In this document: one piece after another, positions 20,253 to 29,170 of the stretch | How positions within the stretch are numbered: the stretch's first letter is position 1 | Layout: every line of letters starts with the position of its first letter | Assembly (NCBI RefSeq): GCF_937425535.1 | Contig: NZ_OW485601.1 | Location: 2,587,501 to 2,651,500, forward strand | Reading direction: 5' to 3' | DNA from: Rhodovastum atsumiense | GTDB lineage: Bacteria; Pseudomonadota; Alphaproteobacteria; Acetobacterales; Acetobacteraceae | DNA: 64,000 bases | The notes under the pieces: model-generated | Databases searched by the model: none | Seen by the model: the letters and a program-made list of their open reading frames with translations, nothing else | Told to the model about the DNA's origin: nothing | Position numbers and translations under genes: made by a program

Positions 20253-21155
20253 ATGTGCGGAATCGCAGGCATCCTCTTCAAGACGCCGGCCGCGAACCAT
20301 GTTCTGGGGCGCGCGCTGGTGGACATGCTGGACGGCTGCCAGCATCGCGGGCCGGATTCCACCGGCTTCGCCCTGTACGAAGATGACGTCGCCGGCCTGC
20401 GCCTGCGCTTTCTCGTCGATGACGACGCCGAGGCGCAGATCGCGCGCATCCGTGCGGCGTTGGCAGCCCAGGGCGCGGTGATCCGGGCCGAGAAGCGCGA
20501 AGGCAGCACCTTCCTGGTCGAAGTCGGGTACGACGGCGAGATCCGCCCCTTCGCCTATGCGATGGAACAGGCGGCGAAGCTGGTCTCGATCGGCACCGCG
20601 CTTGATATCATCAAGGATGTCGGCACTTCGCGCGAGCTGGACAGCGTTTATCACCTGGGCGAGATCCGCGGCAGCCACGGCCTGGGCCATGTCCGCCTGG
20701 CCACCGAATCCGAAGTGAAGCCGGAAGCCGCGCATCCGTTCTGGGCCACCGGCTTCGCCGACGTCGCGATCGTGCATAACGGCCAGATCACCAATTACTG
20801 GAAGATGCGGCGCCGGCTGGAGACGCGCGGCTTCGAGTTCCGTACGGATAACGACTCCGAGCTGATCGCCGTCTACCTTGCCGACAAGATGGCGCAGGGC
20901 GTGACGCTCGACGCCGCGCTGGCGCAGTCGGTCGAGGACCTGGACGGCACCTTTTCCTTCCTGGTCTCGACCCGGGACGGCATCGGCTTCGCCAAGGACC
21001 GGCTCGCCGCCAAGCCGATGGTCATGTACGAAGACGACACCCTGGTGGCCATCGCCTCGGAAGAGGTGTCGCTGAACCGCCTGTTTCCGGGCCACTCCCT
21101 TTCCACCACCGAACCTGCGCCGGGGACCTATCGCACGTGGTCACGATCGATCTGA
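20253..21155 (+). CDS. glxB: GlxB/MgsA-like class II glutamine amidotransferase
   Basis: A 300-residue Ntn-type glutaminase domain protein. Cys2 (MCGIAGILF) becomes the N-terminal nucleophile after Met removal. HRGPDSTGF, HVRLATESE, HNGQITNYW and TDNDSELIAVYLA line the glutamine site. It would release ammonia from glutamine, or a related amide, for the partner synthase subunit. AAGGAGGG lies six bases before the ATG. Its last 19 bases overlap the next gene, so the subunits are translationally coupled. In rhizobia and methylotrophs the same subunit is called GlxB or MgsA. Confidence 0.9.
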   Translation: MCGIAGILFKTPAANHVLGRALVDMLDGCQHRGPDSTGFALYEDDVAGLRLRFLVDDDAEAQIARIRAALAAQGAVIRAEKREGSTFLVEVGYDGEIRPFAYAMEQAAKLVSIGTALDIIKDVGTSRELDSVYHLGEIRGSHGLGHVRLATESEVKPEAAHPFWATGFADVAIVHNGQITNYWKMRRRLETRGFEFRTDNDSELIAVYLADKMAQGVTLDAALAQSVEDLDGTFSFLVSTRDGIGFAKDRLAAKPMVMYEDDTLVAIASEEVSLNRLFPGHSLSTTEPAPGTYRTWSRSI

Positions 21156-23095
21156 GCACCATCACGGTCCGCGAGGCCAACGCCACCCTGCGCGGCGCCG
21201 CCGCGCGCGGCGAGGACATCGAGATCCTCAACCCCGATGCGCGCCACCATATCGGCGTCGGACTGATCCATCCGGTGACGGTACGGGTGCGCGGCTCGGC
21301 CGGGTATTTCTGTGCCGGGCTCTCGCATGGCGCGCGCTTCGAGGTCGAATCCAATGTCGGCTGGGGCGTCGGTGATTCGATGTATGCCGGCAGCGTCGTG
21401 GTCGGCGGCAATGCCGGCGCCATCGCCGGCGTGGCACTGCGCGGCGGCGAGGTGGTGGTCCGCGGCAATGTCGGCAGCCGCGCCGGGCAGGTGATGAAGG
21501 CCGGCACGCTGCTGTGCCGCGGCAATGCCAGTTTCCTCGCCGGCTACCTGATGTATGGCGGTCGCATCATCATCCTCGGCGATTCCGGCGAGCGCGTCGG
21601 CGAGGACATGTCGGGCGGCGCGATCTATGTCGGCGGACGGGTGCAGAGCCTCGGCGCCGATGCGCGCATCGTGGAGATGCCCGCCACGGAGGCGGCCGGG
21701 ATTCATGCCTTCCTGGCGAAATACGGCATCGTCTTCAACGGCTCCTTCACCAAGATCGTCAATGCCGGCACCAAGCTGCGCTACGGCGTGACGGAGCCGA
21801 TCAGCCGCCCGCTGCCGCACACGGAGTTTTCCGCCGGCGATGCCTACTGGAACGCCAAGGTGGCCGGCGACATCCATGCCAAGGCGCTGATCGGCCGCTA
21901 TCGCATCCGCGGCTATGGCGCGGCCAGGCCGGTGCCGCATTTCTCCGACATCGCCATCAAGGTCGATCCCGCGCGCATCGGCGCCGTGGGTGACCCGGTG
22001 ACGGCGGTCAACCTGCGCACCCGGCTCGGCGACCGCTTCGGCGCGAAGCCGCTCGATCTCTCCATGCCCGTGCTGATCGCACCGATGAGCTATGGCGCGC
22101 TGTCGAAATCCACCAAGATCGCGCTGGCCCGCGCCTCGCGCCTGTCCGACATCGTCGAGAACACCGGCGAGGGCGGCATGCTGCCCGAGCAGCGCGCCGA
22201 GGCAAGGCAACTGATCTACCAGTGCCTGTCCGGCCGGCTGGGCTGGAACATCCACGACATGCTGCGTGCCGATGCGCTGGAAATCTACATCTCCCAGGGC
22301 GCCAAGCCGGGGCTCGGCGGGCAGTTGATGGCGAAGAAGGTGACGAAGGAGCTGGCGGCGATCCGCGGCATCCCCGAAGGCATCGATTTGCGTTCGCCCT
22401 CGCGCCACCCCGACATCATGGGGGCCGACGACCTGGTGATCAAGGTGGACGAGTTCCGCGAGGCCACCGGCTACGCCAAGCCGATCTCGGTGAAGATGGG
22501 CGCGGGCCGGGTGCGCGACGACATCAAGATCGCCTACAAAGACGGCTTCGACTTCGTGCAGCTCGACGGGTTGCAGGGCTCGACCGGTGCCGCCTCCACC
22601 GAGGTGCTGGAGAACATGGGCATCCCGACCCTGGCCGCGTTGCAGGAAGCGCTCGATGGCCTCGCCGAGATCGAGCACAAGGGCGACATGCCGATCGTGC
22701 TGATGGGTGGCATCAAGGACGGCATCGATGCGGTGAAAGCCCTGGCGCTCGGTGCCAGCGCCGTGGCGATGGGCACCGCGGCGCTGATCGCCGGCGGCTG
22801 CATCAGTTGCATGCAATGCCATGTCGGCAATTGCGTGGTCGGCATCGCCACCCAGGATCCCGCGCACGAGGCGCGCTATCAGGTCGATGTCCAGGCCCAG
22901 GCGATCCACCGTTTCCTTGAATCGGTGCGCTGGCAGATCGCCGCGATCACCCAGGCGCTCGGCTACTCGGATTTCCGCCAGCTTTCGCGGCGGGATCTGG
23001 TGGCGCTGACGCCGGAGGCCGCCGCCATCACCGGCCTGCCCTACGATCCGTCCTATCGCCCGGCCGAGGATCGGCCGCTCGCGCAGGTGGCCTGA
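21137..23095 (+). CDS. GlxC-GlxD fusion: GXGXG domain plus FMN-binding glutamate synthase domain
   Basis: A 652-residue protein joining two subunits usually encoded separately. Residues about 1-215 form the GltB-C-terminal-like beta-helix with repeated glycine motifs (VGWGVGDSMYAGSVVVGGNAG, MSGGAIYVGG), equal to GlxC/MgsB. Residues about 225-620 are the FMN-binding glutamate synthase barrel, equal to GlxD/MgsC, with PMSYGALSKST, NTGEGGMLPEQ, SQGAKPGLGGQL, LMGGIKDGIDAVKALALGA and the cysteine cluster CISCMQCHVGNC near residue 555 for an Fe-S centre. The GTG start at 21137 overlaps glxB by 19 bp. It should use the ammonia from GlxB to form glutamate or N-methylglutamate. Confidence 0.9.
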   Translation: MVTIDLSTITVREANATLRGAAARGEDIEILNPDARHHIGVGLIHPVTVRVRGSAGYFCAGLSHGARFEVESNVGWGVGDSMYAGSVVVGGNAGAIAGVALRGGEVVVRGNVGSRAGQVMKAGTLLCRGNASFLAGYLMYGGRIIILGDSGERVGEDMSGGAIYVGGRVQSLGADARIVEMPATEAAGIHAFLAKYGIVFNGSFTKIVNAGTKLRYGVTEPISRPLPHTEFSAGDAYWNAKVAGDIHAKALIGRYRIRGYGAARPVPHFSDIAIKVDPARIGAVGDPVTAVNLRTRLGDRFGAKPLDLSMPVLIAPMSYGALSKSTKIALARASRLSDIVENTGEGGMLPEQRAEARQLIYQCLSGRLGWNIHDMLRADALEIYISQGAKPGLGGQLMAKKVTKELAAIRGIPEGIDLRSPSRHPDIMGADDLVIKVDEFREATGYAKPISVKMGAGRVRDDIKIAYKDGFDFVQLDGLQGSTGAASTEVLENMGIPTLAALQEALDGLAEIEHKGDMPIVLMGGIKDGIDAVKALALGASAVAMGTAALIAGGCISCMQCHVGNCVVGIATQDPAHEARYQVDVQAQAIHRFLESVRWQIAAITQALGYSDFRQLSRRDLVALTPEAAAITGLPYDPSYRPAEDRPLAQVA

Positions 23096-23096
23096 G

Positions 23097-25589
23097 ATGA
23101 GCTGCAAGCCGTTTTCCCTCGACCTCGCCGCCGACCAGAGCGGGCTGCCGCACTACCAGCCGCCGCCCTGTCAGGTGGCCTGTCCGATCGGCACCGACGT
23201 CGCGTCCTATGTCGGGCTGATCTGGGCCGGTGACCTCTCAGGCGCGCTGGAGGCGATCACTGCCACCAACCCGTTCTCCGGTGTGTGCGGCCGGGTCTGC
23301 GACGCGCCGTGCGAGCCGGCCTGTCGCCGCACCGGCGCCGATGGCCCGGTCGCGATCCGCGCGCTGAAGCGCTACGTCATGGACCGTCTCGGTCCGGGGT
23401 TCCACCTGCCGGCGATCGCCCCGGACAAGACGCAGCGTGTCGCCATCATCGGCGCCGGCCCGGCCGGCCTGACCGCGGCGCAGGACATCGCCGCCGCCGG
23501 CTACCACGTGGACGTGTACGAAGCGCTGTCCCGCCCCGGCGGAATGATGCTCTGGGGCATTCCGGATTTCCGCCTGCCGCCCGAGGTGGTCGAGCAGGAC
23601 ATCGCTCGCATCCTGCAACGTTGCCCCGGCATTACCCTGCATCTCTCCGCCCCACTCGGTGAGGCGGTGTCGCTCGCGGACCTTTCCCGCAGCCATGACG
23701 CGGTGCTGCTGACGGTCGGTGCCTCGGCCGGGCGACGGCTCGGCGTGCCCGGCGACGACCTGCCGATGGTGCAGGACGGCGTGAGCTTCCTCAATGCGGT
23801 GAATGGTGGCGCCCGTCCGCGCCTGCCCGCGCATGTGGTGGTGGTGGGCGGCGGCGACGTTGCCATGGATGCCTGCCGCACCGCTCGTCGCCTGCCGGGG
23901 GTGGAGAAGGTGACGGTGCTGTACCGCCGCGGTCCCGATGAAATCCCCGCCCGCGCGCACGAGATTTCCGCGGCCCTCGCCGAAGGCATCGAGATCGTCT
24001 ACAACGTTGCCCCCGCCGCCGTGCTGGCGCGCCCCGACGGCAGCACGCGGCTGCGCTGCCTGCGCACCGAGCTGGGGGCGCCTGGTCCGGACGGCCGCCG
24101 GGCTTTCCGCACCTTGCCGGACTCCGGCTTCGAACTTCCCGCCGGCCTGGTCATCGCCGCGGTTGGGCAGAAGACCGCGACGCTGGAACTGGCACGGCAT
24201 GGCCTGCTGGAAGGCGAGCGCATCGCCACCGATCCGGCCACGATGCGCACGCGCCTGCCGGGTGTCTTCGCCGCCGGTGATGCCGCCTTCGGCTCTTCCA
24301 CTATCGTGCAGGCCATGTTCCAGGGCCATAAGGCGGCCTATTACGTGCTCGCGGCGCTGGAGGGAGAGGCGCATCCACTGCCGTACCGCACGCCCTGCCG
24401 TACCCGGGCCGTTCCGGTGGCGCAGGATCCGCGCTGGGAAATCCTCGGCCTGGAGCATCCGCGTTTCCTCGGCCTGGGCGATGCGCTCTGGGGCGAGACC
24501 GAAGCCGGCTATGACGATCGCGTCGCGCGGGAGCAGGCCGCCCGTTGCTATCGCTGTGACACGGAAACCGGATCGGTCGATTATTCGGTGAAGATGCGCG
24601 AGACCATCTTCGCGCTGGCGCGCCAGGACGCGACGCCGTCCACCATCGCCGACCTGACCCGCCAGCGCCTTGCCGGCCGTCCCGATCCGTTTCTGCCGAC
24701 CCGCCCGGCGACCTTCGATGAACTGGTCTTCCTGCCCGCCAACCTGACCCGGCTGGTGATCGATCCCTACCGCGAGGCCTGCCGGACCCGGACGCCCCTG
24801 GGCAACGGCCTGGATCTCGCGCATCCCATGCTTGTGGGCGGCTTCGACGCTGCGCCGGAGGCCATCCGTGCGGCGGTGGCCGCGGCGTTGCTGCGCTCCG
24901 GGGGCGGCTATGCCGGCCGCCGGCCGCTCGATGAGCCACGGATCCCCTGGCTGCAACTGGTCACCGCCCCGGATGCGGCCGATGCGCGCGCGGCGGCAGT
25001 GCTGCTGGTGAAGGACGCGCATGCGCCCTTCGCGCTGCCGCAACGCCGCCACCCAGGCCAGTTGCTCGGTCTGGTGGCGACGGCGGAAACTATCGCCGAA
25101 GCGGTCGATTTCGCCATCACGGCGAAGGCCGACCTGCTGCTGCTCGATGGCAGCGGGCATATGCAGGCCAACTGGGCCGAACTCGCCGGGCCGCCCGATC
25201 TCGGACTGATCACCGGGGCCGTGAGCCTGCTGCGCGCCCGCAAGGCCGAGGAGACGATCCCGCTGCTCTGGTTCGGCGGCCTGCGGTCCGGCACCGATCT
25301 CGCCAAGACCCTGGCCCTCGGCTGCAACGCCGGGATCACCAGCCTGGCTGCCGCCCTCGCCCTGGGCGGAGAGATCGGCGAGGCCGGTCCGGACTTCGCG
25401 CCGGCCGACCACGACAGCCGGGTCCAGGCGCTCGCGTCCTTCCTGCAGGCGGCGGTGTCGGAATGTTCCATGATGGCACGCTGCACCGGTAAAACCGACG
25501 TGCACAACCTGGAGCCGGAGGATCTGCGGACGATCTCACTCGCGGCCCGGCGGGCGACCGGGATCACCATGGCCGGGACCAAAGGGTAA
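23097..25589 (+). CDS. GltD-like NAD(P)/FAD oxidoreductase fused to a second glutamate-synthase-like domain
   Basis: An 830-residue protein. The N-terminus has a GltD-type Fe-S domain (Cys 25, 29, 64, 68, 72, 76), then an FAD Rossmann motif GAGPAGL (119-125), an NAD(P) motif VVVGGGDVAMDACR, and AAGDAAFGSS. This part (about 1-480) is the electron-input subunit of glutamate synthase. Residues about 540-830 resemble the C-terminal FMN barrel of GlxD/GltB (LLLDGSGHMQANW, LLWFGGLRSGTDLAKTLALG, GKTDVHNLEPEDLR), but lack the Fe-S cysteines, so may be structural. GltD alone is about 450-480 residues. It starts one base after the preceding stop and likely supplies electrons to the GlxB/GlxCD complex. 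Confidence 0.85.
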   Translation: MSCKPFSLDLAADQSGLPHYQPPPCQVACPIGTDVASYVGLIWAGDLSGALEAITATNPFSGVCGRVCDAPCEPACRRTGADGPVAIRALKRYVMDRLGPGFHLPAIAPDKTQRVAIIGAGPAGLTAAQDIAAAGYHVDVYEALSRPGGMMLWGIPDFRLPPEVVEQDIARILQRCPGITLHLSAPLGEAVSLADLSRSHDAVLLTVGASAGRRLGVPGDDLPMVQDGVSFLNAVNGGARPRLPAHVVVVGGGDVAMDACRTARRLPGVEKVTVLYRRGPDEIPARAHEISAALAEGIEIVYNVAPAAVLARPDGSTRLRCLRTELGAPGPDGRRAFRTLPDSGFELPAGLVIAAVGQKTATLELARHGLLEGERIATDPATMRTRLPGVFAAGDAAFGSSTIVQAMFQGHKAAYYVLAALEGEAHPLPYRTPCRTRAVPVAQDPRWEILGLEHPRFLGLGDALWGETEAGYDDRVAREQAARCYRCDTETGSVDYSVKMRETIFALARQDATPSTIADLTRQRLAGRPDPFLPTRPATFDELVFLPANLTRLVIDPYREACRTRTPLGNGLDLAHPMLVGGFDAAPEAIRAAVAAALLRSGGGYAGRRPLDEPRIPWLQLVTAPDAADARAAAVLLVKDAHAPFALPQRRHPGQLLGLVATAETIAEAVDFAITAKADLLLLDGSGHMQANWAELAGPPDLGLITGAVSLLRARKAEETIPLLWFGGLRSGTDLAKTLALGCNAGITSLAAALALGGEIGEAGPDFAPADHDSRVQALASFLQAAVSECSMMARCTGKTDVHNLEPEDLRTISLAARRATGITMAGTKG

Positions 25590-25592
25590 AGG

Positions 25593-25741
25593 CCAGGGCT
25601 CCGCCCTGGACCTGCCAAGGGCCACAAGGCCCTTGGATCCCATTCGCGCTGCGCGGCACAGAGTCAGGGGTTCCAAGGGCGAAGCCCTTGGTGGAGGTGC
25701 AGGAGGCGAAGCCTCCTGCCGGGGCCGGGGCAGCGCCCCGG
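25593..25741. repeat. Compound palindromic intergenic repeat, copy A (five hairpins)
   Basis: It starts three bases after the stop of the GltD-like gene. Hairpins in order are 25593-25609 (CCAGGGC/GCCCTGG), 25615-25636 (CCAAGGGCC/GGCCCTTGG), a GCGCTGCGCGGC spacer, 25673-25691 (CCAAGGGC/GCCCTTGG), 25699-25719 (GCAGGAGG/CCTCCTGC) and 25725-25741 (CCGGGGC/GCCCCGG). The same order of modules recurs at 41308, 55266 and 62130. It may end transcription or protect 3' ends, but no T tract follows. Confidence 0.85.
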
Positions 25742-25836
25742 GCGGCGTGCCTTTCCATGGGGGCGTCATCCGCGCTACTTTTCCCTTCCAAACCCGCATA
25801 CGTCTGTGATTCGCTCGCCCGGGATTGCGCTCGCTG

Positions 25837-28800
25837 ATGCCCATTGCGTTCTCGTCCGAGGATCTCGGGCGCGTCTTCCCTTCACGCACGCTCACGCGTG
25901 GCCGCACCCTGGTGCTTGCCGGTGCGGTCGAGGTGCATCTTGATGGTGACGCCATCGCGGGCAGCGTGCAGGAGCGGGGAACGCGGCACGCCGTCCGGAT
26001 CGTGCCGTCGGCGCTCGGGCGGCGGGTGGTGTTCGATGCCGGCTGTGGTTGCGGGGCCGCGGCCTGTGTCCATCTGGCTGCCGCCGCTTTCGCCGCCCTC
26101 GACCGGTTTCCGGCGCTGCGCCGGCCGGAGCAGCAGAGTTTCTTCGATGCGTTGGTCGCCTCTCCCGTCAAGGAGAAACAGAAGGTGGTCTTCGAACTGG
26201 CGGCGGGGCTACCCCCGCATGCCTGCTTCGTCTCTGTCATTCTTGTCGGCGAACGGACCGGCCGCATCGAAAGGACCACGCCGGCGCAACTGCTGGCCGA
26301 TGCCGGGATCGGCGGGGATGTGCATGCGCTCGCAACCGCTTTGGGCGGAGGTGACCAGACCCGCACCGGGATTCCGCCCGGCCGTGTCGCCGGTCTGCTG
26401 CCACGCCTGGCGCAGAGCGGGCTGGCGCGCTGGCAGGCCACCGCGCGGGCGCTGGTTTCCGGCGAGACGCGGAATTTCGTTGCCGGTGCGCCGCCGCCCT
26501 TGCCGCCTCGTTCGGCGGTCATCGCCGGCGATGCGGGATCCTGGTACGTCGATGCCGCCACCGGCGCGGTCGGCCGCATTCACCTCCAGCAGGTCCGGCC
26601 GCGTCCTGTCCCGGGTCGCGTGGTGCCCGACCGTCCGGCGCGCCGGGTCGCGCCGTCGGCCAGCGTCGAGCCGGTCATCGTGGAGCGTGCCTTTGCGCCG
26701 GTGCTGCGGCTGACGCGGCTGGAATGTCCCGACGAAGGTGGTCGCCTGCAGGTGTTCGACGCCCTGCTGGTCGATTTCGAGTATGACGGCATCCGGGTGC
26801 ACGCCGACGATGACCGCCAGTTCCTCCGGGTGGAAGCGCCGGGCGGGCCGGTTTTCGTCCGCCGCGATCGTGCCGCCGAGGCGTCCTGGCTGGAAGCGCT
26901 GCTGCAGGATGGCTTCGTGCAGATGCGGGTGGCCGATGGCGCGGCGGCGAAGGGGCGGCGGGCTTTTCTGTTCCGGGGGCGCGACGCCGTCGAGCGCTGG
27001 CAGGCTTTCGTCACCGAACGTGTCCCGGCGCTGCAGGCGCTGGGCTGGCGCAGCCTGATCGACCGGGATTTCGGTCCCCGCGTGGTGGGTTCGGTCGGGA
27101 TCTGCGACATGCGGGTGGCCGACGCCGCGCAGGGGGGCTTCTCACTCGATCTTGGGATCGAGATCGAGGGCGTGCGCCACAAGCTGCTGCCGATCCTGAT
27201 GCGCCTGCACGAGCGCGGCGGCATGGAAGCGGCGCAGATCGTCGATGGCGAGGTGGTCACCAGCCTCGATGACGGCCGCATCCTGAAATTGCCGGCCGAA
27301 CGCATCGGGCGCCTGCTCGCGGTGATCGGCGACCTGATCGAGGCAGCGCGGCGCACCGGCGACGATGCGCTGGTACTGGATGCCGCCGAGGCCCCGGCGG
27401 TGCTGGACCTCGAGGAACTGCTGACCGCGCGCTGGCAGGATGCCGCCGCCATCGCCGCCCGGGTGGCGCATTTCCGCGGCGTCGCCGAGATCCCGGAGGT
27501 GGCGGTCCCGGCCGGTTTCACCGCCGTGCTGCGCCCCTACCAGCAGCAGGGCGTCAACTGGCTGCAGCATTTGCGGGCCTGCGATCTCAGCGGGTTCCTC
27601 GCCGATGACATGGGGCTGGGCAAGACGGCGCAGACCATCGCCCACATCGTCGTCGAAGAGGCGGCCGGAAGGCTCGACCGGCCCACGCTGATCGTGGTGC
27701 CGACCAGCCTGGTCAGCAACTGGACGGCCGAGCTCGCCAAGTTCGCGCCGCATCTGCGGGTGGCGGTGCTGCACGGCCTCGACCGCCACGAGCGCCGCGA
27801 CCATCTCGACGGCATCCATGTCGTGGTGACGACCTATACCGTGCTCGCGCGCGACATCGACGCGATGCAGCATTTGTCCTGGCACCTGGTGGTGCTGGAC
27901 GAGGCGCAGGCCATCAAGAATCCCGCGGCCAAGGCGACGCATGCGGTCTGCCGGCTCGACACGCGGCACCGGCTTTGCCTTTCGGGCACGCCGATCGAGA
28001 ACAACCTGGGCGAATTATGGTCGCAGTTCGCCTTCTTGATGCCGGGCCTGCTGGGTGAACGGAAAACATTCTCCAAACGCTTCCGCACGCCGATCGAGAA
28101 GAAGGGCGATGTCGTCCGCCGCCGGCAACTGGCCCGGCGCATCCGCCCTTTCATCCTGCGCCGCACCAAGGCCGAGGTGGCGGCCGAGCTGCCGCCGAAG
28201 CACACCATCCTGCGCCGCATCACCCTCGCCCCCGACCAGCGCGAGCTGTACGAGACCATCCGCGCGACGCTGCACGAGAAGGTGCATCACGACATCGCGA
28301 CCCGCAGCCTGGCGCAAAGCCGCATCGTCGTGCTCGACGCGCTGCTGAAGCTGCGCCAGGTCTGCTGTGACCCGCGACTGGTGAAGCTGCCCTCGGCCCA
28401 GTTCGGCGCCACCTCCAGCAAGCTCGACGATCTGCTGGAGATGGTCACGGAGATGGTCTCGGAGGGGCGGCGGATCCTGCTGTTCTCCCAGTTCACCTCG
28501 ATGCTTGACCTGATCCGGCCGCGCCTGGCCGCCGCCGGCATTGCCTTCGTCGAACTGCGCGGCGACACCGATGACCGCGCCACGCCGGTGCGGCGTTTCG
28601 AGGCGGGGGAGGTGCCGGTGTTCCTGATCAGCCTGAAGGCTGGCGGGCGAGGGCTCAACCTGACCTCGGCCGACACGGTGATTCACTACGATCCGTGGTG
28701 GAACCCGGCCGTCGAGGATCAGGCCTCGGACCGCGCCCATCGGATCGGGCAGACGAAATCGGTCTTCGTCTACAAGCTGATCGCGGCGGATACTGTGGAG

Positions 28801-28941
28801 GAGCGCATCCTCGACCTGCAGGAACGCAAGGCCGCCCTGGCCGGCATTGCCTTCGACACCGAAGTCGCCGCTTTGCCGGGGTTGGAATTCGAGGATATCG
28901 ACTTCCTGTTCGGCCCGGCAACCGACCCCCTGGCTGCCTGA
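25837..28941 (+). CDS. SNF2-family DNA helicase/translocase with SWIM zinc finger
   Basis: A 1034-residue SWI2/SNF2 ATPase. A SWIM-type zinc finger C70-x-C72...C77-x-H79 is near the N-terminus. The two RecA-like lobes occupy about 560-1010: Walker A DDMGLGKT (K596), DEAQ box (688-691), LSGTPIENNLGELWSQ, ILLFSQFTSMLD, KAGGRGLNL and DRAHRIGQ. The middle (about 130-540) matches the uncharacterised region of bacterial SNF2 proteins. Such enzymes move along double-stranded DNA, for example to clear stalled RNA polymerase. The ATG at 25837 has a TTG four codons earlier and no strong ribosome site. The repeat element lies between it and the glx operon. Confidence 0.92.
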   Translation: MPIAFSSEDLGRVFPSRTLTRGRTLVLAGAVEVHLDGDAIAGSVQERGTRHAVRIVPSALGRRVVFDAGCGCGAAACVHLAAAAFAALDRFPALRRPEQQSFFDALVASPVKEKQKVVFELAAGLPPHACFVSVILVGERTGRIERTTPAQLLADAGIGGDVHALATALGGGDQTRTGIPPGRVAGLLPRLAQSGLARWQATARALVSGETRNFVAGAPPPLPPRSAVIAGDAGSWYVDAATGAVGRIHLQQVRPRPVPGRVVPDRPARRVAPSASVEPVIVERAFAPVLRLTRLECPDEGGRLQVFDALLVDFEYDGIRVHADDDRQFLRVEAPGGPVFVRRDRAAEASWLEALLQDGFVQMRVADGAAAKGRRAFLFRGRDAVERWQAFVTERVPALQALGWRSLIDRDFGPRVVGSVGICDMRVADAAQGGFSLDLGIEIEGVRHKLLPILMRLHERGGMEAAQIVDGEVVTSLDDGRILKLPAERIGRLLAVIGDLIEAARRTGDDALVLDAAEAPAVLDLEELLTARWQDAAAIAARVAHFRGVAEIPEVAVPAGFTAVLRPYQQQGVNWLQHLRACDLSGFLADDMGLGKTAQTIAHIVVEEAAGRLDRPTLIVVPTSLVSNWTAELAKFAPHLRVAVLHGLDRHERRDHLDGIHVVVTTYTVLARDIDAMQHLSWHLVVLDEAQAIKNPAAKATHAVCRLDTRHRLCLSGTPIENNLGELWSQFAFLMPGLLGERKTFSKRFRTPIEKKGDVVRRRQLARRIRPFILRRTKAEVAAELPPKHTILRRITLAPDQRELYETIRATLHEKVHHDIATRSLAQSRIVVLDALLKLRQVCCDPRLVKLPSAQFGATSSKLDDLLEMVTEMVSEGRRILLFSQFTSMLDLIRPRLAAAGIAFVELRGDTDDRATPVRRFEAGEVPVFLISLKAGGRGLNLTSADTVIHYDPWWNPAVEDQASDRAHRIGQTKSVFVYKLIAADTVEERILDLQERKAALAGIAFDTEVAALPGLEFEDIDFLFGPATDPLAA

Positions 28942-29170
28942 TCGCAGGCCTGCCGCGGCGGACGCCCGGCTGACGCGCCGATCCAGCCGGTCATCGCGTC
29001 GCAACACGACTTTGCTTGCCGGGAACAAGGGAGGCATCCCACCCCCGGTTTCGCACGAGGCGGAGGGGACGTTGCTGCATCCCATGTCGCATGTCACCGC
29101 GCCGGGAATCAGCCTGCCGCCGCGGGCGCTGGCCTGCGGCGGTCTCGGCGACCCGGGGCTTGGGCGGCCT

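Noticed and set aside
23238-25505. 755-codon minus-strand frame
   Set aside because: Antisense to the GltD-like gene and without protein-like character.
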